In this document: positions 1 to 5,958 of the stretch, piece by piece
Numbering within the stretch: position 1 is the first letter of the stretch
How the letters are laid out: every line of letters starts with the position of its first letter
DNA from: JAZDOH01 sp043798815
GTDB lineage: Bacteria > Patescibacteriota > Gracilibacteria > UM-FILTER-43-11
Length of the DNA: 10,108 nucleotides
Direction of reading: 5' to 3'
Assembly: GCA_043798815.1 (NCBI GenBank)
Contig: JAZDOH010000024.1
Coordinates: 1-10,108, forward strand
The notes under the pieces: model-generated
Database searches by the model: none
What the model was told of the DNA's origin: nothing
Seen by the model: the letters and a program-made list of their open reading frames with translations, nothing else
Made by a program: the position numbers and the translations under genes

Positions 1-1
1 G

Positions 2-55
2 TCTAAAATGGCTTATCCTGCATACATTGAAGCAGTAAGGCGTATCAATGAGTAA
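2..55 (+). CDS. C-terminal end of an unidentified protein (partial)
   Basis: An open frame enters from the left edge and ends at TAA 53-55. It encodes the C-terminal 17 residues SKMAYPAYIEAVRRINE. The stop lies four bases before the -35 box of the promoter assigned to gatC, so an upstream gene ending here fits the layout. I do not recognise the protein, and the fragment is too short to assign. It could also be a chance open frame. Confidence 0.35.
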   Translation, partial: SKMAYPAYIEAVRRINE

Positions 56-58
56 AAT

Positions 59-87
59 TTGGCACTATCTTGGTATTTGTATTATAG
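59..87 (+). promoter_or_regulatory. Putative promoter of the gatC-gatA-malic enzyme operon
   Basis: TTGGCA at 59-64 resembles a -35 box. TTATAG at 82-87 lies 17 bases after it and serves as -10; an alternative register is TATTAT at 80-85 with 15 bases. Transcription would begin near 93, about 20 bases before the gatC ATG at 113. No Shine-Dalgarno sequence occurs in that short leader (96-112 is AT-rich). Confidence 0.45.
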
Positions 88-112
88 TTTTCATGTTAAC
101 CAATATAAAAAC

Positions 113-403
113 ATGCAGCTTTCTCACGACGAAGTACGGAAGATCGCGCGGCTAGCCAGGCTGGGACTTAGCGATGCGGAAGTGGAAAAGTTTTCCAAAC
201 AGCTTTCAGAAATTTTGAGTTACGCCAAATTGATCGATGAAGTGGATACGAGCGGCGTAGAACCCATCGCGCAGATTACAGGGCTTACCAATGTAACGTT
301 TTCGGATGAACTGTGGCCTTATGAAAATCCGGAGGAACTTTTGAAATGCTCTCCCAATACGATTAAAGACAATATGATTCAAGTAAAATCCGTTTTTGAA
401 TGA
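113..403 (+). CDS. gatC: Asp/Glu-tRNA amidotransferase subunit C
   Basis: GatC is the small subunit of the GatCAB amidotransferase, which converts misacylated Glu-tRNA(Gln) and/or Asp-tRNA(Asn) to the amide form in the cytoplasm. It wraps around GatA and GatB and stabilises them. The 96-residue product has the family pattern: N-terminal MQLSHDEVRKIARLARLGL, a helical segment ending in EILSYAKLIDEVDTSGVEP (about residues 31-49) and a C-terminal acidic/aromatic stretch. I chose ATG 113 because the family begins with this exact pattern. A TTG at 59 would add 18 residues with no family match and lies in the promoter. The stop overlaps the gatA start as ATGA (400-403), which implies translational coupling. 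Confidence 0.93.
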   Translation: MQLSHDEVRKIARLARLGLSDAEVEKFSKQLSEILSYAKLIDEVDTSGVEPIAQITGLTNVTFSDELWPYENPEELLKCSPNTIKDNMIQVKSVFE

Positions 404-1866
404 TTGAATTAACTCTCGTCGAAGCACATCGCGGGCTAAAGTCTAAAAAGTTTACTTCTGTTGAACTCACTCGAGCATATTTGGATCGGATTAAAAAACT
501 GAATCCCCAATTGAATGCTTATGTGCTTGTGACGGAAGAAGCGGCGATGGCGCAGGCGAAAGCCGCGGACCTGCCTGCCGGCAGGCATGGTAAAGCGGGA
601 AAATTCAACAATCCACTGGCCGGCATTCCCATGGCGCTAAAAGATGTTGTGTGTACCCGTGGAATTCGTACGACGGCTTGTTCCAAAATTCTAGAAAACT
701 TTGTTCCTCCGTACGACGCGCATGTGTGGATGCGGCTGCGAGATGCGGGCGCGATTCTCCTCGGAAAAACCAATACCGATGAATTCACGATGGGGTCGAG
801 TACTGAAAATAGCGCATTCGGAACCACTCATAATCCATGGAATTTGGATTATGTGCCCGGTGGATCATCGGGAGGGTCTGCGGTGGCAGTGGCGGCCGAT
901 CTTGCGACGTTTGCGATTGGAACGGATACGGGGGGTTCTATCCGTCAGCCCGCGAGCTTATGTTCCACCGTAGGTCTAAAAGTTACTTACGGCCGTGTGC
1001 CACGGCATGGAGTGATGAGTTATGCGTCCTCGTTTGATACCATAGGTTCTTTCGGCAAAACCGTGGAAGATTTGGCGCTGGTGCTCCAGGTGATAGCGGG
1101 GCAATCGGAGAATGACCCAACAACACCTGACATGCCGGTGCCGGATTACACAAAATTCCTCAAAAAAGATTTGAAAGGCGTGACAGTGGGAGTACCCAAA
1201 GAATTTTTTGGTGAGGGCGTGGAGAGCGAAGTGGCCGACACCATTCATCGGGAAATTGAAGTTTTAAAAAAACTTGGCGCCAAGATTGTCGACGTGAGTT
1301 TACCACTGACAAAATACGCCATTCCTGTCTACTACCTACTAGTTAAATCTGAAGCTAGTGCCAACATGGCTCGATACGATGGCATTCGCTACGGGCATGC
1401 AACGAGCGGTGCTAAAGATCTCGAAGAATTCTATATGAAAACCCGCCAAGAGGGATTCGGCGATGAAGTAAAGCGCGCCATCATGCTGGGAACGTATTCT
1501 CTTTCCGCTGGTTATTTCGATGCGTTTTATCTTAAAGCCGCCAAAGTGAGGGCTCTTATGAAACAGGAATATGAGAACGTATTTAAACAGTGTGACGTGC
1601 TAGCCGCCCCCGTTTCACCTATGCCAGGATTCAAAATCGGCGATAAGGCAGATGACCCGCTGGCTATGTACATGGCGGATGTCCTGACGGTGCCGATTAA
1701 TTTGGCTGGAGTTCCCGCCCTTAGTGTGCCGGCAGGATTCAGCAAAAATGGATTGCCTATCGGTCTACAACTTATCGCTAATCAATTCAAAGAAGAGAAT
1801 TTATTCCACGTGGGCTATGCCTACCAGCAAGCGACGGAGTGGCACAAAAAGAAACCATCACTATGA
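400..1866 (+). CDS. gatA: Asp/Glu-tRNA amidotransferase subunit A
   Basis: GatA is the amidase-signature subunit that hydrolyses glutamine and delivers ammonia to GatB. The 488 residues are full length for the family. The Ser-cisSer-Lys triad is intact: Lys81 in IPMALKDV, Ser156 in GGSSGGS and Ser180 in GGSIRQPA, the nucleophile. These sit only two positions from the S. aureus GatA residues I recall (79, 154, 178). Later conserved blocks include YGRVPRHGV and GVPALSVPAGF near the C terminus. Residues 58-63 (LPAGRH) come from a GC-rich palindrome in the variable loop before the catalytic Lys, so catalysis should be unaffected. The start overlaps the gatC stop and the stop overlaps the next ATG (1863-1866). 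gatB is not in this window, so the complex needs a distant gene. Confidence 0.96.
   Translation: MIELTLVEAHRGLKSKKFTSVELTRAYLDRIKKLNPQLNAYVLVTEEAAMAQAKAADLPAGRHGKAGKFNNPLAGIPMALKDVVCTRGIRTTACSKILENFVPPYDAHVWMRLRDAGAILLGKTNTDEFTMGSSTENSAFGTTHNPWNLDYVPGGSSGGSAVAVAADLATFAIGTDTGGSIRQPASLCSTVGLKVTYGRVPRHGVMSYASSFDTIGSFGKTVEDLALVLQVIAGQSENDPTTPDMPVPDYTKFLKKDLKGVTVGVPKEFFGEGVESEVADTIHREIEVLKKLGAKIVDVSLPLTKYAIPVYYLLVKSEASANMARYDGIRYGHATSGAKDLEEFYMKTRQEGFGDEVKRAIMLGTYSLSAGYFDAFYLKAAKVRALMKQEYENVFKQCDVLAAPVSPMPGFKIGDKADDPLAMYMADVLTVPINLAGVPALSVPAGFSKNGLPIGLQLIANQFKEENLFHVGYAYQQATEWHKKKPSL
570..589 (+). repeat. GC-rich palindrome inside gatA (REP-like, encodes LPAGRH)
   Basis: TGCCTGCCGGCAGGCA at 572-587 is a perfect 16-base inverted repeat centred between 579 and 580. 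One further pair (C570/G589) lies beyond a single mismatch. It is read in frame as LPAGRH within gatA and falls in a non-conserved loop. From general knowledge, this CCTGCCGGCAGG-type palindrome recurs in and between genes of CPR genomes; I cannot confirm copy number here, since this is the only copy I see in the window. Confidence 0.65.
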
Positions 1867-3053
1867 AAAAACAAGATTATTATTCTCAGTCGCTCAAACT
1901 CCATCAAAAATACAAAGGAAAAATCGAGGTGGTTTCACGCGTGCCCTTAAAAACCAAACAGGATTTGAGCGTGTTTTATACGCCTGGAGTGGCGGAACCT
2001 TGCCGCAAAATTCACGAAAACAAAGCCGATGTTTACAAATACACCCGCAAAGGTAATTTAGTGGCGGTGGTAACCGATGGTTCAGCGGTGCTGGGCTTGG
2101 GAGATATTGGACCCGAGGCCGCGCTGCCTGTGATGGAGGGAAAAGCTATCTTGTTCAAAGAGTTTGGAGGGGTTGATGCGTTTCCTATTTGCATTAATAC
2201 TCAAGAGCCCGCGGCTATTATTAAAACCGTTCAGCGTATAGCGCCTGGGTTTGGAGGAATTAATCTGGAAGACATTTCCGCGCCACGGTGTTTTGAAATT
2301 GAGAAGGCGTTGATTGAATCCCTGGACATTCCCGTATTCCACGATGATCAACATGGCACGGCGATTGTGGTGCTGGCGGGTTTGATTAATGCCCTCAAAG
2401 TGACGGGGCGAAATTTTAAAGACATCCGAATTGCCGTGAATGGGGTGGGGGCAGCCGGCGTGGCGGTGACAAAACTTTTGATTCGCTATGGCGCTAAAGC
2501 GGAACATGTATTTTTGTGTGACAGCAAAGGGGTGATTTACAAAGGCCGCGAAGCGCTGAATGCCACTAAAGAAGAACTGGCGGAAGTGACGAATATCGCC
2601 TGCCACATCAGCCCCGGTCATCCCGGCTGCCGGACTGGTGGACTTGTAGACATCATGAAGGGGGCGGATGTGTTTATTGGGCTCAGCAAACCAGGGCTTG
2701 TAACGCCGGACATGGTGAAAAGTATGGCGAAAAATCCAATTATTTTTGCCATGGCGAATCCGGAACCGGAAATTCATCCGGATTTAGCTCTTAAAGCCGG
2801 CGCCGCAGTGGTAGCCACGGGACGATCGGATTATCCGAATCAAATCAACAATGTTCTCGCCTTCCCGGGAATTTTCCGGGGAGTGTTGGATGCGGGCATT
2901 CGCCGCATTACTGATGAAATCAAGATTCTTGCCGCTGAAACGATTGCCGGCATGGTGAAAAAACCGACTGCCGCTAATATCATGCCTTCAGCGCTGGATC
3001 GAAACGTGGCCAAACGAGTGGCGGAAGCGATTAAAAAACTTAAATTCGGTTGA
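1863..3053 (+). CDS. Malic enzyme, short form, NAD(P)-dependent
   Basis: The enzyme catalyses oxidative decarboxylation of malate to pyruvate and CO2 with reduction of NAD(P)+. The 396 residues match the short bacterial form without a phosphotransacetylase domain. Visible motifs are YTPGVAEPC with the catalytic Tyr39, EGKA with Lys94, the metal ligands in INLEDISAP (Glu136/Asp137) and FHDDQHGTA (Asp161/162), a Rossmann NGVGAAG (193-199), FAMANPEPE, and SDYPNQINN. I cannot decide NAD versus NADP from sequence. ATG 1863 overlaps the gatA stop (ATGA), and the protein then starts MKKQDYYSQSL as family members do. A GTG at 1839 would add eight residues inside gatA and is less likely. The end overlaps the convergent receiver gene by 14 bases, with no terminator hairpin between them. 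Confidence 0.94.
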   Translation: MKKQDYYSQSLKLHQKYKGKIEVVSRVPLKTKQDLSVFYTPGVAEPCRKIHENKADVYKYTRKGNLVAVVTDGSAVLGLGDIGPEAALPVMEGKAILFKEFGGVDAFPICINTQEPAAIIKTVQRIAPGFGGINLEDISAPRCFEIEKALIESLDIPVFHDDQHGTAIVVLAGLINALKVTGRNFKDIRIAVNGVGAAGVAVTKLLIRYGAKAEHVFLCDSKGVIYKGREALNATKEELAEVTNIACHISPGHPGCRTGGLVDIMKGADVFIGLSKPGLVTPDMVKSMAKNPIIFAMANPEPEIHPDLALKAGAAVVATGRSDYPNQINNVLAFPGIFRGVLDAGIRRITDEIKILAAETIAGMVKKPTAANIMPSALDRNVAKRVAEAIKKLKFG

Positions 3054-3417
3054 GTATGTAATCCACCATGCTTGTACTACCACATTTGGTAACAACTTCA
3101 ATCCCAATTTTTTCCATTTCTTTACGATCCCGATCAGGAAAGCTTTCAATTTCCAAAGCCGTAAGTAAAAAAATCTGACGTACATGTTCCCTGGCTTCCC
3201 TTGCCACACTTATTCCTGAAGGACCTTTAGCCCCAGAGAGAGGATCAGTGATCAGCAAATGATCAGTGATCAGGACATCGAAGGTACCCCCCCTGACTAG
3301 CGTGATAGCCTTTGCTACTGTGTTTGTGCTCTCGACTTCGTGACCCGCCCTTTCAAGTGCACGAGAAACCGCTTGTCTTTCTTCTTCCGAGTCCTCCAAA
3401 TATAATATTCTAACCAT
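3040..3417 (-). CDS. Stand-alone CheY-like response regulator receiver
   Basis: This 125-residue single-domain receiver would accept a phosphoryl group from a histidine kinase and act through protein contacts, as it has no output domain. The fold is clear: MVRILYLEDSEEE with acidic pair Glu8/Asp9, beta-3 FDVLITD ending at Asp52, conserved Thr86 in IFLLTAL, and Lys111 in VVTKCG. The unusual part is beta-3 and its following loop, where an 18-base tandem duplication gives LITDHLLITDP, so two Asp residues (52 and 58) follow the same local sequence. A run of seven G on the coding strand (plus-strand C run 3287-3293) encodes Arg42-Gly43-Gly44. No kinase gene is in the window, and I see no clear promoter or ribosome site upstream on this strand. 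Confidence 0.83.
   Translation of the reverse strand: MVRILYLEDSEEERQAVSRALERAGHEVESTNTVAKAITLVRGGTFDVLITDHLLITDPLSGAKGPSGISVAREAREHVRQIFLLTALEIESFPDRDRKEMEKIGIEVVTKCGSTSMVDYILNRI
3243..3273 (-). repeat. 18-base tandem duplication in the receiver phosphorylation loop
   Basis: GATCAGTGATCAG occurs at 3243-3255 and again at 3261-3273, offset by exactly 18 bases (six codons). Each copy is itself two GATCAG units joined by one T. In the protein this repeats LITD, giving LITDHLLITDP at residues 49-59. Because the offset is a multiple of three, the reading frame is kept. Confidence 0.8.
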
Positions 3418-3494
3418 TTGAAAAATTAAAGGAATTTAGTTTACCTTAAAATACAGAAAATGTGTATGTTTTGTTTTGAAAATGAAGTAAGAAC

Positions 3495-3523
3495 TTGCTA
3501 TTTCCTTATCGATCTGCTATACT
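3495..3523 (+). promoter_or_regulatory. Promoter of the vapBC-type operon (extended -10)
   Basis: TTGCTA (3495-3500) and TATACT (3518-3523) are separated by 17 bases, and TGC at 3515-3517 makes an extended -10. Transcription should start near 3530, about 26 bases before the antitoxin ATG at 3556. The leader has no Shine-Dalgarno sequence. The -10 lies inside the inverted repeat at 3506-3546. Confidence 0.72.
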
Positions 3524-3546
3524 TTTTACGAAAGTATGATCGATAA
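3506..3546. promoter_or_regulatory. Inverted-repeat operator over the toxin-antitoxin promoter
   Basis: TTATCGATC (3506-3514) and ATACTTT (3519-3525) are mirrored by AAAGTAT (3531-3537) and GATCGATAA (3538-3546). That gives 16 complementary pairs around a five-base centre, with four unpaired bases (TGCT, 3515-3518) on the left. Those four bases carry the TGC of the extended -10. The left arm lies upstream of the expected transcription start, so the repeat cannot fold in the mRNA and is better read as a DNA binding site. AbrB-fold antitoxins and their toxin complexes commonly repress their own promoters at such sites. The repressor assignment is inference. Confidence 0.65.
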
Positions 3547-3555
3547 TAAAATCGT

Positions 3556-3768
3556 ATGACAACCGCAACTCTTTCTCCCAAATTTCAGGTGGTAATCCCA
3601 AAAGAAGTCCGCGAACAGATGGATCTTGATCCGGGGATGCAATTTGCCGTCATTCCTTTTGAAGGCCGGATTGTATTCATCCCTTTACGGCCCATTGAAG
3701 AACTGGAAGGAAAATACAAAGGAATGAACACGGATAATATTCGAGAAAAAAAAGATCGACCTTTATGA
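3556..3768 (+). CDS. vapB: AbrB/MazE-fold (VapB-type) antitoxin
   Basis: A 70-residue protein with an N-terminal swapped-hairpin AbrB/SpoVT domain at about residues 3-45: TATLSPKFQVVIPKEVRE, then LDPGMQFAVIPFEGRIVFIPL. The remainder (46-70, charged, ending KKDRPL) is the usual flexible tail that occupies the toxin. It should neutralise the PIN toxin encoded next and, as dimer or complex, repress the operon at the inverted repeat upstream. ATG 3556 is the only sensible start. The stop overlaps the toxin start (ATGATG at 3765-3770), so the two are translationally coupled. Confidence 0.9.
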   Translation: MTTATLSPKFQVVIPKEVREQMDLDPGMQFAVIPFEGRIVFIPLRPIEELEGKYKGMNTDNIREKKDRPL

Positions 3769-4139
3769 TGAATCTTATTGACTCCTCCGCTTGGCTTGCC
3801 TACTTTAACGGCGAAAAAAACCGAGTACATTTTCGTGAGCCAATCAAGGACTTCATTCATTTGATTGTCCCCACTATCGTTATTTACGAAGTTTTTAAAA
3901 GAATGTTGGCAACGTGCGGCTCCGATTCCGCCCTCGAGGCAAGTGCGCATTTACAACGAGCAAGGGTGATACCTCTGACGGATCACTTAGCGATCCTGGC
4001 TGCCAAAATCAGCCGTGAAGAAAAATTGGGGATGGCCGACAGCATTATTTTGGCAACAGCCAGGACTTACAGCGCCACAATTTGGACTCAGGATGCAGAC
4101 TTTAAAGGAGTTGCGGGCGTAAAATATTTCAAGAAATAA
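3765..4139 (+). CDS. vapC: PIN-domain ribonuclease toxin (VapC family)
   Basis: A 124-residue PIN-domain protein. The Mg2+-binding acidic residues are all present: Asp6 in NLIDSSAW, Glu42 in VIYEVFKR, Asp92 in GMADSIILATA, and Asp110 (with Asp112) in TQDADF, so the nuclease should be active. VapC toxins cleave tRNA or rRNA when the antitoxin is lost; the target here is unknown. Translation can begin at ATG 3765 or at the directly following ATG 3768, differing by one Met. The first overlaps the antitoxin stop. Only 26 bases separate the end from pyrD, and a pyrD promoter fills that gap. Confidence 0.9.
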   Translation: MMNLIDSSAWLAYFNGEKNRVHFREPIKDFIHLIVPTIVIYEVFKRMLATCGSDSALEASAHLQRARVIPLTDHLAILAAKISREEKLGMADSIILATARTYSATIWTQDADFKGVAGVKYFKK

Positions 4140-4156
4140 GAATTTTTGGGTATAAT
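4127..4156 (+). promoter_or_regulatory. Promoter of pyrDK, predicting a nearly leaderless mRNA
   Basis: A consensus TATAAT at 4151-4156 follows a weaker -35 TTTCAA (4127-4132, 18-base spacer), which overlaps the vapC 3' end. Seven bases below the -10 brings the start to about 4163, two to four bases before the pyrD ATG at 4166. There is no room for a ribosome binding site, so translation would be leaderless unless longer transcripts arrive from vapBC. Confidence 0.55.
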
Positions 4157-4165
4157 CGATTCAAC

Positions 4166-5086
4166 ATGAATTTAAGCGTCACCTTTTGCGGCATTGAATT
4201 CCCCAACCCAACGGTTTTGGCCTCGGGCTATTTGGGGGTAACTGGAGCGAGTTTGGCGAATTGCGTGAGGAATGGGGCGGGCGGGGTGACGAGTAAAACT
4301 CTTTTTCTCCAGGAGCGTAAAGGCCATCCGAATCCAACGGTTCTGACATTCCCCGGAGGAATGATCAACGCAGTTGGGCTATGCGGCGAAGGGATTAAAA
4401 ACGCGAAACATGAATTTGAGCAATACAAGCGCCTGGCGCCGGAAAATCCGATTATCGGGAGTGTTGCCGGAAAAAATATCGCCGAGCTGGTGGAATGCGC
4501 GGAAATCATGGACAGTTACCCAGTGGATATGCTCGAGCTCAATTTTTCCTGCCCCAATGTGGATGACGAGATGGGGCGCCCCTTCGCCTGTGATACAGGA
4601 TTGACGGGCGAAGCGACCAAGGCAGTGCGCAAAGTAACCAAAAAACCGATTTCTGTAAAACTTTCCCCTAACGTACAAAACATCGGGCTCATCGCCCAGG
4701 CGGCCGAAGCGAATGGAGCGGACGCGATCACGGCAGTGAATACCATGGGACCGGGAATGTTGATTGATATCAATCTCCGACGACCTATTCTCTCAAACAA
4801 GGTAGGCGGAGTGAGCGGCATGGCTATTTACCCAATCGCCCTGCGCTGTGTTTATGAGATTTACGAGAAGGTTAAAATCCCCATTATCGGCACGGGCGGA
4901 ATCATCAAGGGGGCGGACGCGATCGCCATGCTCATGGCCGGCGCATCGCTGCTCGGCATCGGCTCCGCCATCACTTACCATGATCTCAAAGCCTTCACTA
5001 TGCTCACAGACAAGATCCGGGAGTTCATGAAAGAGGAAGGCTTCGAAGATGTCTCGGAACTCGTTGGTTTAGCACATGAAAGTTGA
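4166..5086 (+). CDS. pyrD: Dihydroorotate dehydrogenase catalytic subunit (class 1B type)
   Basis: PyrD oxidises dihydroorotate to orotate in pyrimidine synthesis, using FMN in a TIM barrel. The 306-residue length fits family 1. Visible residues are Lys44 (VTSKT), Asn68 (MINAVGL), Asn126/Cys129/Asn131 in LNFSCPNV with Cys129 as catalytic base, Lys165 (SVKLSPN), Asn192-Thr193, GGVSG (214-218) and GTGGI for FMN phosphate. Cys as base and the adjacent pyrK both indicate class 1B, which passes electrons to NAD+ through PyrK. The loop after VGL reads CGEG, where relatives usually have a P-N type sequence. The segment MGPGMLIDI resembles archaeal homologues. The stop TGA (5084-5086) lies 35 bases before the pyrK ATG. 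Confidence 0.92.
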   Translation: MNLSVTFCGIEFPNPTVLASGYLGVTGASLANCVRNGAGGVTSKTLFLQERKGHPNPTVLTFPGGMINAVGLCGEGIKNAKHEFEQYKRLAPENPIIGSVAGKNIAELVECAEIMDSYPVDMLELNFSCPNVDDEMGRPFACDTGLTGEATKAVRKVTKKPISVKLSPNVQNIGLIAQAAEANGADAITAVNTMGPGMLIDINLRRPILSNKVGGVSGMAIYPIALRCVYEIYEKVKIPIIGTGGIIKGADAIAMLMAGASLLGIGSAITYHDLKAFTMLTDKIREFMKEEGFEDVSELVGLAHES

Positions 5087-5120
5087 TTTTCGAATTTAAA
5101 ATTTGTAACTTAAAATTTTG
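5087..5120 (+). repeat. AT-rich short repeat at the pyrD-pyrK junction
   Basis: TTAAAATTT occurs at 5096-5104 and 5110-5118, a period of 14 bases, within an AT-rich stretch filling the whole spacer. Read in the pyrK frame it gives FEFKICNLKF. From general knowledge this resembles AT-rich spacer repeats of CPR genomes that translate as FKFQ/NLKF-like peptides. No Shine-Dalgarno sequence is present before the pyrK ATG. Confidence 0.4.
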
Positions 5121-5121
5121 C

Positions 5122-5958
5122 ATGTCTCAACCGCTCATTCTTAAAATCAAAAAAGTTATCCAGGAAACGCCCAATCTAAAAACTTATGTGTTTGAGCACG
5201 GTCTTAATGCCAAACCGGGTCAATTTGTGATGGTGTGGATGCCGGGGGTGGATGAAGTGCCGATGAGTGTTGGATGGCAAATGGAGAAAGAATTTCACGT
5301 GGGAATCGCGAATGCCGGCGATTGCACTTCCGCCATTTTTGAAAATGTGAAACCGGGAGACAAGCTTGGGATTCGTGGACCTTACGGAACGACGTTCAGC
5401 CTCCCGGCAAAAGCGAAACACATTATTTTGGTCGGCGGAGGATGCGGCACTCCCCCTCTTTTATCGCTCGCGCAAAAAGCCGTGGAAAAAAAGATTCAGG
5501 TGACTGCCATTTTGGGCGCCCGCGGTAAAGATTATTTGGTGTACGAAAAACAATTTAAGAAATTGGGGTGCGATGTGCACATTGCTACAGACGATGGGAC
5601 CAAAGGCCACAAAGGTTTTTGCACGAAGGTGCTTGAGAAAATTATCGAAAAAACAAAAGCGGACGCTATTTATACCTGCGGTCCTGAAAAGATGATGGTC
5701 AAGGTCGCTCAAATCGCCCAGGACAACGGGATTTATTCGGAAGTGAGCTTGGAGCGGTACATGAAATGCGGCTTTGGCATTTGTGGCCAGTGCTGCATGG
5801 ACGATTCCGGCATGCGCGTGTGCAAAGAAGGCCCCGTGATTTCCGGAGAATTAGCTCTGAAGCATCATGAATTCGGAAAATACACGCGGATCGCGTCGGG
5901 ATTGGTGCGCAATCTATTATGCTTTTTTCTGTTGCCGTTTTCGCTCGTGTTCCTTTAG
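5122..5958 (+). CDS. pyrK: Dihydroorotate dehydrogenase electron-transfer subunit
   Basis: PyrK carries FAD and a [2Fe-2S] cluster and passes electrons from PyrD to NAD+. From ATG 5122 it has 278 residues. Order: beta-barrel flavin domain (1-100) with PGQFVMVW and VPMSV where the classic form has an RPxS-type motif, GIRGPYG (83-89), NAD domain starting ILVGGGCGTPPL (102-112), CGPEKMM (186-192), and cluster ligands Cys216, Cys221, Cys224 and Cys234. The VDEVPMS motif resembles archaeal PyrK. A TTG at 5083 overlapping the pyrD stop would add 13 repeat-derived residues, so I prefer 5122, where family similarity begins. The usual ending FGKYTRIASG (251-260) is followed by a hydrophobic 18-residue tail whose last 13 codons plus the stop are antisense to the typA 3' end. 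Confidence 0.92.
   Translation: MSQPLILKIKKVIQETPNLKTYVFEHGLNAKPGQFVMVWMPGVDEVPMSVGWQMEKEFHVGIANAGDCTSAIFENVKPGDKLGIRGPYGTTFSLPAKAKHIILVGGGCGTPPLLSLAQKAVEKKIQVTAILGARGKDYLVYEKQFKKLGCDVHIATDDGTKGHKGFCTKVLEKIIEKTKADAIYTCGPEKMMVKVAQIAQDNGIYSEVSLERYMKCGFGICGQCCMDDSGMRVCKEGPVISGELALKHHEFGKYTRIASGLVRNLLCFFLLPFSLVFL

Noticed and set aside
59..112. An 18-residue N-terminal extension of GatC from TTG 59
   Set aside because: It has no resemblance to GatC, and the bases form the promoter -35/-10 region. The family start matches ATG 113.
2082..2777. A 231-codon minus-strand frame opposite the malic enzyme
   Set aside because: The plus-strand frame has every malic enzyme motif. The antisense product is His/Arg/Phe-rich with no recognisable domain.
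3040..3053. Terminator between the convergent malic enzyme and receiver genes
   Set aside because: The two reading frames overlap by 14 bases and no GC-rich hairpin with a T-tract is visible on either strand. The same holds at the pyrK/typA overlap (5917-5958).
3506..3546. Rho-independent terminator
   Set aside because: The stem is AT-rich, has no following T-run, and overlaps a good promoter, so an operator explains it better.
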